NCBI GenBank assembly: GCA_021828285.1
Contig: JAKASG010000012.1
Coordinates: 1 to 56,348, forward strand
From: Acidobacteriota bacterium
GTDB lineage: Bacteria > Acidobacteriota > Terriglobia > UBA7540
Length of the DNA stretch: 56,348 bases
Reading direction: 5' to 3'
Made by a program: the position numbers and the translations under genes. Shown here piece by piece: positions 17,769-26,512 of this stretch (the first letter of the stretch is position 1; each line of letters begins with the position of its first letter). The notes under the pieces are model-generated. The model made no database searches. It worked only from the letters and a program-made list of their open reading frames with translations, and had not been told where the DNA came from.

Positions 17769-18143
17769 ATGGCGGATGTGTTTCTCGTCGGAGCAGATTG
17801 GCGGGAGCGGGCGCTCGTGCGAGCGCAGCTTCTCGAAGACGGCGTGGACGCCGAGGCGTACCTAACCACGCGGGAAGCATTGCGCAGCCTCGACCGGGCA
17901 GCGGCGCTGCCTGCACTTCTCGTCGCCGATCTCGCCGCTTCCGCCGATTTGTCAGAGGAAATCAAGCTTCTGGCCGAATGGGCCGATAAAATTCCCGTCT
18001 GGGTGATTGCGAGCCGGATGAATCGCGAGGATCCGCCGCTCACGGGACGAGGCTTCGAGCGGATACTTTACAGGCCCATTGATCTCGGCGAATTGGCCGA
18101 GGAAATCAAGCAGCGCCGGGGAGCGCGCCGGAGCGATTACTGA
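17769..18143 (+). CDS. degenerate response-regulator receiver domain, stand-alone
   Basis: The protein has 124 residues with the alternating strand/helix pattern of CheY. The Asp in LLVADLAA fits the phospho-acceptor strand, but the conserved Thr/Ser (strand 4, VWVIASRMN) and the Lys of strand 5 (ILYRPIDLGEL, R-P instead of K-P) differ. The acidic pair after strand 1 is also missing (FLVGADWRER). Phosphorylation-independent signalling is therefore likely. No output domain or kinase is attached or adjacent. A -10 element sits almost on the start codon, suggesting a leaderless mRNA. Confidence 0.6.
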   Translation: MADVFLVGADWRERALVRAQLLEDGVDAEAYLTTREALRSLDRAAALPALLVADLAASADLSEEIKLLAEWADKIPVWVIASRMNREDPPLTGRGFERILYRPIDLGELAEEIKQRRGARRSDY

Positions 18144-18149
18144 AACGTT

Positions 18150-19217
18150 TTACTGTCCGACGGCAGGCTGCTGTTGCGTGAGGCAGTGGAGAGTTCCTAA
18201 TCCCCAAACCAGGTCCACCGAATGAATGCCGACCACGCTTCGGCCGGGAAATAGGTCTGAAAGTATGCCGAGCGCCACGCGGTCTTTCGGATCGTTGAAC
18301 GTCGGAACGAGAACGGCGGCATTCGAAACGTAGAAGTTGGCGTAGCTTGCGGGCAAACGCTGGCCGTCGGTGAAAACGGGCGACGGCATGGGAAGCAAAA
18401 CGACTTCGAGCCGCGAACCGTCTTCAAGGCGCAGAGCTTCGAGCCGCTCCCGATTTTCGTGAAGCGGCTCAAAATTCGGATCGTTTTTTCGTTCTTCGAT
18501 TGCAGCCACAACCGTTCGTGGGCCGACGAAGCGGCAGATGTCGTCCACATGGCCGTGCGTATCATCGCCGGCAATTCCGCGGCCAAGCCAAAGCGTGTTT
18601 CGAACGCCGAGATAATCCCGCAGGATCGCCCCGAGCGCTTCACGCCCGATCTGCGGATTGCGCGGCTGGACGGTTCCATCGAGCAGGCACTCTTCAGTGG
18701 TCAGCAGCGATCCGCGGCCGTTCACGTCAATGCTTCCGCCTTCGAGCACCACTCGCTTGCCGCGATAGACCGCTGTAAACATCCGGTATTTATATTTGCG
18801 CGCAACGGCGGGAGCGACGCGAGCATCTTTTTTCCAATTCGGATATTTCGCCCATCCATTGAACCGGAATTGAACGACGGCGGTTTCCGCGGAGCTGTCG
18901 CGCTTGACGAACATCGGGCCAAAGTCCCGCGTCCACCCGCGATCGGTGGGCGAACGAAAAAACTCGACGCGCGCCGTCTCGACGCCCGCGCGCCCGAGCA
19001 CGCGCCGGGACTGGACTTCATGCGCTTTGGAATTGACGAGGATGCGGACGATTTCACCGGGAACAATTTTGCGCACAATCTCCGCGTAAACCCAGGGGAT
19101 GGGCGCGAACTTTCCCGGCCAGTCGCTGAGGTTGTGCGGCCAGCCGATCCAGGTGGCTTCGTGCGGCTCCCATTCGGCCGGCATGCGGAAGCCGAGCTGG
19201 GCGGGCAGACGGCTCAC
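18150..19217 (-). CDS. aguA: agmatine deiminase
   Basis: The protein has 355 residues, normal for the family. It carries MPAEWEPHEATWIGWPHN, TRDFGPMFV, VVLEGGSIDVNG, GDDTHGHVDD and the C-terminal LGTLHCLTQQQP in which Cys345 is the nucleophile. It hydrolyses agmatine to N-carbamoylputrescine plus ammonia. The start overlaps the aguB stop by four bases (ATGA), so the two are translated together as a two-step agmatine to putrescine route. No arginine decarboxylase gene is in the window to supply agmatine. Confidence 0.93.
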   Translation of the reverse strand: MSRLPAQLGFRMPAEWEPHEATWIGWPHNLSDWPGKFAPIPWVYAEIVRKIVPGEIVRILVNSKAHEVQSRRVLGRAGVETARVEFFRSPTDRGWTRDFGPMFVKRDSSAETAVVQFRFNGWAKYPNWKKDARVAPAVARKYKYRMFTAVYRGKRVVLEGGSIDVNGRGSLLTTEECLLDGTVQPRNPQIGREALGAILRDYLGVRNTLWLGRGIAGDDTHGHVDDICRFVGPRTVVAAIEERKNDPNFEPLHENRERLEALRLEDGSRLEVVLLPMPSPVFTDGQRLPASYANFYVSNAAVLVPTFNDPKDRVALGILSDLFPGRSVVGIHSVDLVWGLGTLHCLTQQQPAVGQ

Positions 19218-20149
19218 TGCGCTTTTTTCACCTTCGGGTTCGGTTCGAGGAAGCGCTGCTCGATGCCCGAGTAAGCGTCTATCCGGCGGTCGCGCAGGAA
19301 AGGCCAGTGACGCCGCACGGTCTCGAGGCGGCCGAAATCCACTTCCGCAAAAAGAATTTCTTCGCGATCGCTCGAAGCTTCGGCAATCACCGCGCCTTGC
19401 GGATCGGCGACGAACGATGAACCCCAGAACTCGATGCCGGCGCTTTCGGCATCTGCTTTTTCAAGTCCGACGCGATTCACGGCGGCCACGTAAACACCGT
19501 TCGCGATGGCGTGGCCGCGCTGGACGGTTCGCCACGCATCGAGCTGCCGCGCGCCGTAACGCTCTTTCTCACTCGGATGCCAGCCAATCGCCGTCGGATA
19601 AAAAATCGCGTCCGCGCCATCGAGCGCCGCGAGGCGCGCCGCTTCCGGATACCACTGGTCCCAGCAGATGAGCGGAGCAATGCGGCCCGCGCGGGTCGGA
19701 AAAGCGTGGAAGCCGAGATCGCCCGGAGTGAAATAGAATTTTTCGTAATAGCCGGGATCGTCGGGAATGTGCATCTTACGGTACAGGCCGGCGATTTTAC
19801 CGGAGGCGTCAATGACGACGGCGCTGTTGTGGTAAACGCCTGCGGCGCGGCGCTCGAAAATGGGCGCAACGATCACCGCTTTCGCGCGGTGCGCAGCCCG
19901 GCCGAGCGCGCGGGTGGTCGGCCCTGGAATCGGCTCGGCGAGGTCGAAAACCCGAACGTCTTCCCGCTGGCAAAAATAGCGCGAGGCGAAGAGCTCCGGC
20001 AGGCAGACGATCCGGGCGCCCGAGCGCGCGGCGCGCTCGATGAAGTTCAGGGCGCGGCGAAGGTTTACTTCCGGATCCTTCGCACAGGCCATCTGCGCGA
20101 GGCCAATCTTGAATTTTTGGTTCGCCGCCATCGAGGAAAAAGCATACAC
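19214..20149 (-). CDS. aguB: N-carbamoylputrescine amidase
   Basis: The protein has 311 residues, a nitrilase-fold amidase with the Glu-Lys-Cys triad visible: E52 in LPELF, K125 in YRKMHIPDD and C162 in LICWDQWYPE. FGSRYF-like and FWGSSFV segments match the carbamoylputrescine branch. It converts N-carbamoylputrescine to putrescine, CO2 and ammonia. The start is a GTG with GGAAGAG nearby; an ATG six codons later lacks a ribosome site. It is upstream of and overlaps aguA. It is divergent from the Tat-exported oxidoreductase at 20203. Confidence 0.92.
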   Translation of the reverse strand: MYAFSSMAANQKFKIGLAQMACAKDPEVNLRRALNFIERAARSGARIVCLPELFASRYFCQREDVRVFDLAEPIPGPTTRALGRAAHRAKAVIVAPIFERRAAGVYHNSAVVIDASGKIAGLYRKMHIPDDPGYYEKFYFTPGDLGFHAFPTRAGRIAPLICWDQWYPEAARLAALDGADAIFYPTAIGWHPSEKERYGARQLDAWRTVQRGHAIANGVYVAAVNRVGLEKADAESAGIEFWGSSFVADPQGAVIAEASSDREEILFAEVDFGRLETVRRHWPFLRDRRIDAYSGIEQRFLEPNPKVKKAQ

Positions 20150-20167
20150 GACTCTTCCGAGTTGCGC

Positions 20168-20173
20168 TACAAT
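20168..20173 (+). promoter_or_regulatory. TACAAT -10 element before the Tat-exported oxidoreductase
   Basis: TACAAT lies 30 bases before the ATG at 20203, leaving room for AAGGAG. The -35 (TACACG at 17 bases) is poor. Confidence 0.35.
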
Positions 20174-20202
20174 GCGCGCGAATGCGGAGCAAGGAGCAGA
20201 CC

Positions 20203-21450
20203 ATGGGCGAGACCAATCGAGCGAGCGGCGTCAGCCGGCGAAAATTCATCAAGGATACGGCGCTTGCCGGAGCGGGCGCGGCGATGCTCGGAGGGCTTGC
20301 GCCAGCGCGCGCGCTCGGCGCGAACGACCGGATTCGCATCGGGGTGCTGGGCACGGGCGAGCGGGCGCGATATCTCATGTCCATTTTCAGGCGTGAGCCT
20401 TCGGTCGAGCTTGCGGCGATCTGCGACGTTTATGTGCCGCATCTCAAGCGGGCGGCGGAGCTTGCCGCGCCCAAGGCTCGCGCGACGAACGATTACCGGC
20501 TGGTGCTTGAGGATAAGGACATTGACGCGGTCATCATCGGCGCGCCCGATCACTGGCACAAGACGATGCTTGTGGAATCCGTGCGCGCGGGGAAAGACGT
20601 TTATTGCGAAAAGCCGATCATCCACGACATCGGCGAGGGCCAGCCGATTCTCGACGCAGTCGCCGAGACGCGTCGCGTGGTGCAGACGGGAACTCAGCAA
20701 CGAAGCTGGCCGCATTATATTCTCGCGAGCGAAATCGTTTCCTCCGGCCTGCTCGGGAAGATTACTTTCATTCACGCCTATTGGTACCAGAACTATTACA
20801 ACAGCAACGGCTGGGAAGCGATGATGACCATCAATCCCGCCGAACTCGATTGGGGACGCTTTCTCGGCGATGCGATGAAGCAGGATTTCACGGCGGAAAA
20901 ATACATCTGGTGGCGCTTTTATTGGAGTTTCGGCGGCGGCATTCTGACCGATCTTTTCACTCACTGGGCGGACGTGATTCAGTGGTATATGAAACAGACG
21001 TCGCCCGAGACGGCGACGACGACCGGTGAGCTTTACCTGATGAACTGGGAATGCCCGGACACGATTGCCGCTGTTTACGAATTTCCCGGAGACTTCAACG
21101 TCACGTTCACGGGCGCGCTGAATGACAGCATCGGCGACGGCGGAATCGAGTTTCGGGGCACGAAAGCCACGCTCAAAATTGACCGCGCGCACTTCGCCGT
21201 CTATCCCGAAGGCCAGACGTGGGTGAGCGGCCGGATGGAGCCGAAGCCCGAGATTTTCGCCCGCTCCGAGCGCGACGGCACGATTGACCACGTCAAAAAT
21301 TTTCTCGATTGCATGAAGACCCGCAAAACGCCAAATGCTCCCGTGAGCGCCGGATTTCAAGCCGCGCGAACTTCCTGGATCGGCAACATCGCGCTCCAGC
21401 GCGGCCTCAAGACCGTTTGGGACGCCGAGAAACATCGCGTGGTTTCCTGA
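20203..21450 (+). CDS. Tat-exported Gfo/Idh/MocA-family oxidoreductase
   Basis: The protein has 415 residues. The N-terminus has a twin-arginine signal, SRRKFIKDTALAGAGAAMLGG, so the folded enzyme with its bound NAD(P) is expected in the periplasm. The Rossmann motif GVLGTGERARY, the family signature EKPIIHD, and a C-terminal alpha/beta domain with YWSFGGGILTDLFTHWADV follow. Such proteins act on sugars or inositols; the substrate is unknown. The start has AAGGAG six bases upstream. It stands as a single gene between divergent aguB and convergent coaE. Confidence 0.88.
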   Translation: MGETNRASGVSRRKFIKDTALAGAGAAMLGGLAPARALGANDRIRIGVLGTGERARYLMSIFRREPSVELAAICDVYVPHLKRAAELAAPKARATNDYRLVLEDKDIDAVIIGAPDHWHKTMLVESVRAGKDVYCEKPIIHDIGEGQPILDAVAETRRVVQTGTQQRSWPHYILASEIVSSGLLGKITFIHAYWYQNYYNSNGWEAMMTINPAELDWGRFLGDAMKQDFTAEKYIWWRFYWSFGGGILTDLFTHWADVIQWYMKQTSPETATTTGELYLMNWECPDTIAAVYEFPGDFNVTFTGALNDSIGDGGIEFRGTKATLKIDRAHFAVYPEGQTWVSGRMEPKPEIFARSERDGTIDHVKNFLDCMKTRKTPNAPVSAGFQAARTSWIGNIALQRGLKTVWDAEKHRVVS

Positions 21451-21468
21451 GGACGAGCTGCGCGGCGA

Positions 21469-22071
21469 TCAAAACCGGCCGGCAATTTGAGGGTAAAGAA
21501 CGGCGACCTGGGCTCGGGTTTCCTCGAGCGACCCGGAACAATCAATCACAAAATCGGCCCGGCGGCGTTTTTCTTCGACAGGCATTTGAGCGGCCATCCG
21601 GAGCTCGGCGGCTTCGCGTGGCAATCCCGTTTTGGCCATGAGCCGCTCGAGTTGCTGTTCCGGCCGGCACCAGGTGACGATGACTTTGGAAAATCGTCCG
21701 CCGATTCCCGCTTCAAACAGCAGCGCCGCGTCCACCAGGATGAGCTGCTTCGGGTTGTCCGCGACAAAGCTCGCGGCGAGTTTTTCGGTTTGCTCGATGA
21801 TGCGCGGATGAAGGATGGCGTTCAGCCGTTCGAGCTTCGAGCGGTCGGTGAAAACCAGCGCGCCCAGGCGGCTGCGGTCAATCTCGCCGCTGCTTGCGAG
21901 AACGCCGCGGCCGAACGCTTCAACCACTTCGCGATAGGCCGGAAGCGGCGGCATGAGAAGTTCGTGGCCGATGCGGTCGGCGTTAATGACGCGCGCGCCG
22001 AGCGACTCGAACATTCCTGCTACGGTTGTTTTTCCTGACGCGATGCCGCCCGTCAAGCCGGTATAAGGCAT
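21469..22071 (-). CDS. coaE: dephospho-CoA kinase
   Basis: The protein has 200 residues, the typical length. It has the P-loop GGIASGKTTV at 8-17, the DAALLFEAG segment, and the LID region RMAAQMPVEEKRRRADFVIDCSGS. It phosphorylates the ribose 3'-hydroxyl of dephospho-CoA, the last step of CoA synthesis. The pantothenate genes panB and panC are elsewhere in the window. It lies 27 bases downstream of folD on the same strand. Confidence 0.94.
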   Translation of the reverse strand: MPYTGLTGGIASGKTTVAGMFESLGARVINADRIGHELLMPPLPAYREVVEAFGRGVLASSGEIDRSRLGALVFTDRSKLERLNAILHPRIIEQTEKLAASFVADNPKQLILVDAALLFEAGIGGRFSKVIVTWCRPEQQLERLMAKTGLPREAAELRMAAQMPVEEKRRRADFVIDCSGSLEETRAQVAVLYPQIAGRF

Positions 22072-22098
22072 GGGTTGGATCTGCGCGGTTCCGCTTTC

Positions 22099-23046
22099 CT
22101 ACAGCGGGCTTGAAGCCGCCGGTCTCTTGCCGGCTCTCCGCATTTCGGCGGCGCGCACGGTATTTGCCATGAGCATGGCGATGGTCAGCGGGCCGACGCC
22201 GCCCGGCACCGGCGTGTACGCGCCCGCCTTTTCAGCCACGTCTTCGGGATGAACGTCTCCGACGAGGACCGATCCCTTCTCTTCCAGCGCGCGAAGCTTG
22301 TCGGCCGGATTGCGATAGATGCGGCGAATCTCTTCCGCCGTGCTCAAGCGATTGATGCCGACATCCACGACCGTCGCGCCCGGCCTGATGAAATCGCCGG
22401 TGACGAACGCGGGTTTCCCCATGGCCGCGATGATGATGTCGCCTTCGCGGGCGACGGCCGCGAGATCCCGCGTCTTTGAATGGCAGATCGTGACGGTCGC
22501 GTGCTGGTGAAGCAGTAGAAGCGCGACGGGCTTGCCGACGAGGTCGCTCCGGCCGATGACGACGGCGCGCGCGCCTGCGATTTCAATCCCGCTGCGGCGG
22601 AGAATTTCGATGACGCCCGCGGGCGTGCAGGGAATCAATCCGGGACGGCCGCTTGCAAGCCGACCGATATTCACGGGATGGAGCCCATCCACGTCTTTCG
22701 CCGGGTCCACGGCTTCAAGGACGCGCCGCGCGTCCACTTGGGGCGGGAGCGGAAGCTGAACGAGAATTCCGTCAATGTCGCCGCGCGCGTTGAGGCTGCG
22801 GACGAGTTCGAGCAATTCTTCCGTCGTAGCGGAAGCGGGGCGCTCGATTTTTTCACTGAAAAGCCCCAGCTCCCGGCTGGTCTTGACCTTGTTGCGAACG
22901 TAAATCTGCGACGCGGGGTTTTCACCCACGAGCACCGCAGCGAGGCCGGGCGTGATCTGTTTTTCGGCGAGCGCGCGGATTTTGGCTCCCAATTCCGTTT
23001 TGATCTCATCACGAATTTTGTTGCCATCGAGAATCCGGGCCGTCAC
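22099..23046 (-). CDS. folD: methylenetetrahydrofolate dehydrogenase/cyclohydrolase
   Basis: The protein has 315 residues. It shows SQIYVRNKVK with the catalytic Tyr and Lys, GILVQLPLPPQV, PVNIGRL, the NADP site VIGRSDLVGKPVA and DVHPEDV...TPVPGGVGPLTIAML. It interconverts methylene-, methenyl- and formyl-tetrahydrofolate. I place the start at the GTG at 23046, where GGAGG is six bases upstream and homology begins (TARILDG). A longer form from 23088 is possible. The C-terminal tail of about 20 residues is not conserved. An extended -10 (TGCTAAACT) lies upstream at 23079-23087. Confidence 0.92.
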   Translation of the reverse strand: MTARILDGNKIRDEIKTELGAKIRALAEKQITPGLAAVLVGENPASQIYVRNKVKTSRELGLFSEKIERPASATTEELLELVRSLNARGDIDGILVQLPLPPQVDARRVLEAVDPAKDVDGLHPVNIGRLASGRPGLIPCTPAGVIEILRRSGIEIAGARAVVIGRSDLVGKPVALLLLHQHATVTICHSKTRDLAAVAREGDIIIAAMGKPAFVTGDFIRPGATVVDVGINRLSTAEEIRRIYRNPADKLRALEEKGSVLVGDVHPEDVAEKAGAYTPVPGGVGPLTIAMLMANTVRAAEMRRAGKRPAASSPL

Positions 23047-23104
23047 GCGCCGCCTCCGGGAGAGAATTTGAATTTCTGAGTTTAGCACACCCGATACCTA
23101 AGGT

Positions 23105-23133
23105 TTGGAGGGGTCGTGGCTTTCGACTATAAT
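23105..23133 (+). promoter_or_regulatory. promoter of the fabZ-lpxA-lpxI operon
   Basis: TTGGAG (23105-23110) and a perfect TATAAT (23128-23133) are 17 bases apart. A leader of about 95 bases follows before fabZ. The sequence TATAATGGCGGA is shared with the promoter at 11222. Confidence 0.6.
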
Positions 23134-23236
23134 GGCGGAGAGCAGTTGCGCCGGAATTCTCGAGTAGCGGGGCCATTCATACGGGCGCCCGGCACCCGCA
23201 AGCGCGCATCGGTCGAAAGAGGAAGGAGCAAAGACT

Positions 23237-23719
23237 GTGGCAGAGCCTTTGGTGACTTCAGTTAAGGAAAAACCGGTGAAATTCGGAATTCAGGAAATCA
23301 TGCGATTCCTGCCCCACCGTTATCCGTTTCTGATGGTGGACCGCGTGATCGAGTTCGAGCGGGAAAAGCGCATCGTCGCCATCAAGAACGTCACCATCAA
23401 CGAGCCTTACTTTCAGGGACATTTTCCGGGCGCGCCGGTGATGCCGGGCGTTTTGATCATCGAATCCATGGCGCAGGCGGGCGGCATCCTGGTGCACGCC
23501 GACGTGCCCGACACGCAACAGAAGTTGATCTATCTGACCGGCATCGAGAACGCGAAGTTCCGCCGGCCTGTGGTCCCGGGAGACCAGTTGCGCGTCGAAA
23601 TGGAGTTGACGGGCTTGCGCAATCAATTCGGGAAGATGCAAGGGCGGGCGAGCGTCGAAGACAAGCTTGTGGCCGAGGCCGTCGTGCTCTTTGCCATCGT
23701 GGACCATCCAGGCAAATGA
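23237..23719 (+). CDS. fabZ: 3-hydroxyacyl-ACP dehydratase
   Basis: The protein has 160 residues, a hot-dog fold with LPHRYPFLMVD and the catalytic His62 and Glu76 in GHFPGAPVMPGVLIIESMAQ. It dehydrates 3-hydroxyacyl-ACP in fatty acid synthesis and so competes with LpxA for the same hydroxyacyl pool. GAAGGAG precedes the GTG-coded start. It overlaps lpxA by four bases, the usual fabZ-lpxA arrangement. lpxD and lpxC are not in the window. Confidence 0.95.
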   Translation: MAEPLVTSVKEKPVKFGIQEIMRFLPHRYPFLMVDRVIEFEREKRIVAIKNVTINEPYFQGHFPGAPVMPGVLIIESMAQAGGILVHADVPDTQQKLIYLTGIENAKFRRPVVPGDQLRVEMELTGLRNQFGKMQGRASVEDKLVAEAVVLFAIVDHPGK

Positions 23720-24492
23720 AAGCGCATCCCACCGCCATCGTTCATCCCCGCGCGCGCGTCGCTTGCAGCGCCAAGATAGGCCCGTACAGCGTGATCGGGG
23801 AGGAAGTGGAACTCGGCGAGGACTGCGAAGTGATGGCGCACGTTGTGCTCGAAGGTCCGCTGAAGCTCGGCAAAGGGAACCGCGTGTTTCCGTTCGCCTC
23901 GCTCGGCCAGCCGCCGCAAGATATGAAATACCGAGGCGAGCGGACGTCCATCGAGATCGGCGATGGAAATGCCTTCCGCGAATACGTGACGGTGAATCGC
24001 GGAACGGTGCAAGCCGGCGGCGTGACGCGAATCGGGAATGACAATTTGTTGATGGCCTATGTCCACATTGCCCACGACTGCCAGCTCGGGAGCCACATTG
24101 TGATGGCGAACAGTGCTTCGCTCGCGGGCCACGTCGAGATCGGGGATTATGCGATCGTCGGCGCATTCTGCGGCGTCCACCAATTTACGAGGATTGGCGC
24201 CTACTGCTTCCTCGGCGCTTACACCATCATCAATCAGGATATTTTGCCGTACATGAAAACCACCGCCGACCGCGCCATGAAAGTGCTCGGCGCGAACCGC
24301 ATCGGGCTCGAGCGCGCGGGTCTCGCGAAAGAGGACATTGACGAGCTGGATGGCGCCTACAAGCTGCTTTGCCGGTCGAAGTTGAATACACGCCAGGCGC
24401 TCGAAGCCATTGAAGCGCGGAGCTTCAAGTCGCCGCACGTGAAAGTGCTGGTGGATTTCATCCGTTCCTCCGAGCGCGGCGTCGCAAAATAA
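23716..24492 (+). CDS. lpxA: acyl-ACP--UDP-N-acetylglucosamine O-acyltransferase
   Basis: The protein has 258 residues with hexapeptide repeats forming a left-handed beta helix over residues 5-190. HIAHDCQLG holds the catalytic His, and VHQFTRIGAY and GANRIGLERAG mark the C-terminal helical part. It adds the first 3-hydroxyacyl chain to UDP-GlcNAc (or to a 3-amino analogue) in lipid A synthesis. The start overlaps the fabZ stop and the stop overlaps the lpxI start. The later Gfo/Idh/MocA gene raises the question of which UDP-sugar is used. Confidence 0.95.
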   Translation: MKAHPTAIVHPRARVACSAKIGPYSVIGEEVELGEDCEVMAHVVLEGPLKLGKGNRVFPFASLGQPPQDMKYRGERTSIEIGDGNAFREYVTVNRGTVQAGGVTRIGNDNLLMAYVHIAHDCQLGSHIVMANSASLAGHVEIGDYAIVGAFCGVHQFTRIGAYCFLGAYTIINQDILPYMKTTADRAMKVLGANRIGLERAGLAKEDIDELDGAYKLLCRSKLNTRQALEAIEARSFKSPHVKVLVDFIRSSERGVAK

Positions 24493-25337
24493 TGGAGCCG
24501 AAAGGGCAGGTCAAATCGAGCGCCGGAGCCGAGCGGTTCGCCGTCATCGCAGGGAACGGCCGATTCCCGTTTTTCGTCGTCGAAGCCGCGCGCGAACAAG
24601 GCATCCATCCGCTCGTCGTCGCGATCAAGGAAGAAGCTTCACCGGAGCTCAGCCGGAAAGCTGAGTCGGTGCGCTGGCTGGGACTCAGCGAAGTCGCGCA
24701 ATGCCTCGAGCTGCTCGGAAGCGAACGCATCACCAAAGTAGTGCTCGCAGGACAAGTGAAACACGCGCAGATTTTCGGCGGCGTACGCGGCGACAGCCTT
24801 GCAGCCGAAGCGCTGAACGCGATGGACCGCAAGAACACCGATGCCCTGATTGGCGCGTTCGTCGAGATGATCGAGCTTCGCGGCATCGAAGTCGTGGATT
24901 CGACGTTTTTCCTGAAGCCCCTGATCGCCGCTCCCGGTGCAATCGCGGCGCGGCGTCCGGACGAGAAGGAAATGGCGGACATCGCCTACGGCCGCGAAAT
25001 CGCCAAACAAATCGCGGCGCTTGACGTCGGCCAGACTGCTGTGATCGCCGACCACGCCTGCGTGGCCGTCGAAGCGATGGAAGGAACGGACCTGACCATC
25101 GAGCGCGCGGGGACGCTCTGTAACGGAAAGCCGCTGGTTGTCGTCAAAGTGAGTAAGCCTAGCCAGGACATGCGATTTGACGTGCCGGTGGCGGGCGTGA
25201 AAACGATTCAGGTGATGAAGCGCGCGAATGCCCGCGTCCTGGCTCTCGACGCCGGCAAAACGCTGCTGTTTGACCGCGAACGAATGATTGCCGAAGCCGA
25301 CGCCGCGGGCATCGCCATTTGGGGAATGGAAGCTTAG
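24492..25337 (+). CDS. lpxI: UDP-2,3-diacylglucosamine pyrophosphatase, LpxI type
   Basis: The protein has 281 residues, LpxI (DUF1009) fold. An N-terminal domain (FAVIAGNGRFPFFV) and a catalytic domain (VEAMEGTD, VKVSKPSQDMRFDVPVAGVKT) are both complete. It hydrolyses UDP-2,3-diacylglucosamine to lipid X and UMP, replacing the metallo-enzyme LpxH found in gamma-proteobacteria. The start overlaps the lpxA stop by one base (TAATG), so translation is coupled. Confidence 0.93.
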   Translation: MEPKGQVKSSAGAERFAVIAGNGRFPFFVVEAAREQGIHPLVVAIKEEASPELSRKAESVRWLGLSEVAQCLELLGSERITKVVLAGQVKHAQIFGGVRGDSLAAEALNAMDRKNTDALIGAFVEMIELRGIEVVDSTFFLKPLIAAPGAIAARRPDEKEMADIAYGREIAKQIAALDVGQTAVIADHACVAVEAMEGTDLTIERAGTLCNGKPLVVVKVSKPSQDMRFDVPVAGVKTIQVMKRANARVLALDAGKTLLFDRERMIAEADAAGIAIWGMEA

Positions 25338-25434
25338 CGCAATTGGCCGGACTGGGGCCGGGACTCCGCAAGACCGGCGGACGGTCCTTGGCCCGTAGGA
25401 CGGATTCAGCTCAGGTCGAGAAAGATTCTGCTTG

Positions 25435-26409
25435 ATGCCTGCGGAGGGGAACAGCGGAAAAATCGCGGTCGCGGTGATTGGCGCAGGTGAGCACGGCGGA
25501 AATCATGCGCGCATTCTCCAGGGCATGAACGGAGTCGAACTTGCGGGCGTCTATGACATCCGCGCGGAGCGCTCCCAGGAAGTCGCGGCCGGCCTTGGAG
25601 TGCAAGCCTTCGAGAATCTTGAGCAAGCGCTCGGCGCGGCGCAAGCCGTAAGCGTCGTCGTGCCCACGAGCGACCACGCGACCGTCGCCGAGCAAGCGCT
25701 CGCGCGCGGGTTGGACGTCCTGGTGGAGAAGCCGATTGCCCGCACGCTTGAGGAGGCCGACCGGCTCATCCAAAAGGCGCATGAGGCGGGACGCATCCTC
25801 CAAGTCGGCCATCTCGAGCGATTCAATCCCGGCGTCATCGCGGCCAAGGCGATTACCCGCAAACCGATGTTTTTTGAAATTCACCGCCTCGGGGTCTTCG
25901 CGCCGCGGAGCCTGGATGTGGACGTAGTCTATGACTTGATGATTCACGATCTCGACCTCGTCCTGTGGCTCACCGGCTCACGAGTCGAAACGATCCACGC
26001 CGTGGGATTGCCGGTGCTTTCCGACCGCGTGGACATTGCAAACGCCCGGCTGGAATTCAAAAGCGGCGCCGTTGCAAACCTGACGGCAAGCCGCGTGAGC
26101 ACGGAAAAGGTCCGCAAGTTCCGTTATTTTCAGCCTCACGAATACATTTCAATCGACTTCACGCGCCGGGACGCACTGGCGCTCTCCGTCGAACGCGAGG
26201 GTTCTGCGCCGCACATCAACTTCCGCAAGCTGGAAGGCCCTTCAGGAGATCCTCTCGATGCGGAACTTGAAGCTTTTGTTGACTCGGTGCGTACGCGCAA
26301 ACCTCCGCTCGTCAGCGGCATCGAGGGACGCGCCGCCCTCGAACTGGCCGCGAATGTCGCGCTTTGCATCGAACAATATGCGCGACGGGTTCATGAGGTC
26401 AACGCCTGA
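25435..26409 (+). CDS. Gfo/Idh/MocA-family oxidoreductase in the lpx cluster, GnnA-like
   Basis: The protein has 324 residues, cytoplasmic (no signal). The Rossmann motif VAVIGAGEHGGNHARIL, the catalytic EKPIART, and GHLERFNP and YDLMIHDLDLVLWL are clear. The GHLERFNP and MIHDLD patterns are those of the sugar dehydrogenases found beside lpxA in many bacteria, including GnnA, which oxidises UDP-GlcNAc at C3. If so, a GnnB transaminase would be needed for a 2,3-diamino lipid A, and none is nearby. The start is ATG 25435, or a TTG just before it. There is a 97-base gap after lpxI, so it may or may not be in the same operon. Confidence 0.8.
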   Translation: MPAEGNSGKIAVAVIGAGEHGGNHARILQGMNGVELAGVYDIRAERSQEVAAGLGVQAFENLEQALGAAQAVSVVVPTSDHATVAEQALARGLDVLVEKPIARTLEEADRLIQKAHEAGRILQVGHLERFNPGVIAAKAITRKPMFFEIHRLGVFAPRSLDVDVVYDLMIHDLDLVLWLTGSRVETIHAVGLPVLSDRVDIANARLEFKSGAVANLTASRVSTEKVRKFRYFQPHEYISIDFTRRDALALSVEREGSAPHINFRKLEGPSGDPLDAELEAFVDSVRTRKPPLVSGIEGRAALELAANVALCIEQYARRVHEVNA

Positions 26410-26512
26410 CGGCGAACCGTTGCCGGAGGAAAGGGAGTTGGCACGGAGTTGTGCCGGCGGGAAAGCGCTCGCTCTCTCATCCTGAGCGGGCGCCAGAAGA
26501 GCAGATTCCGCA

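Noticed and set aside
20167..21435. Long open frame antisense to the Tat-exported oxidoreductase
   Set aside because: It is a codon-shadow of a clear enzyme gene and has no recognisable domain.
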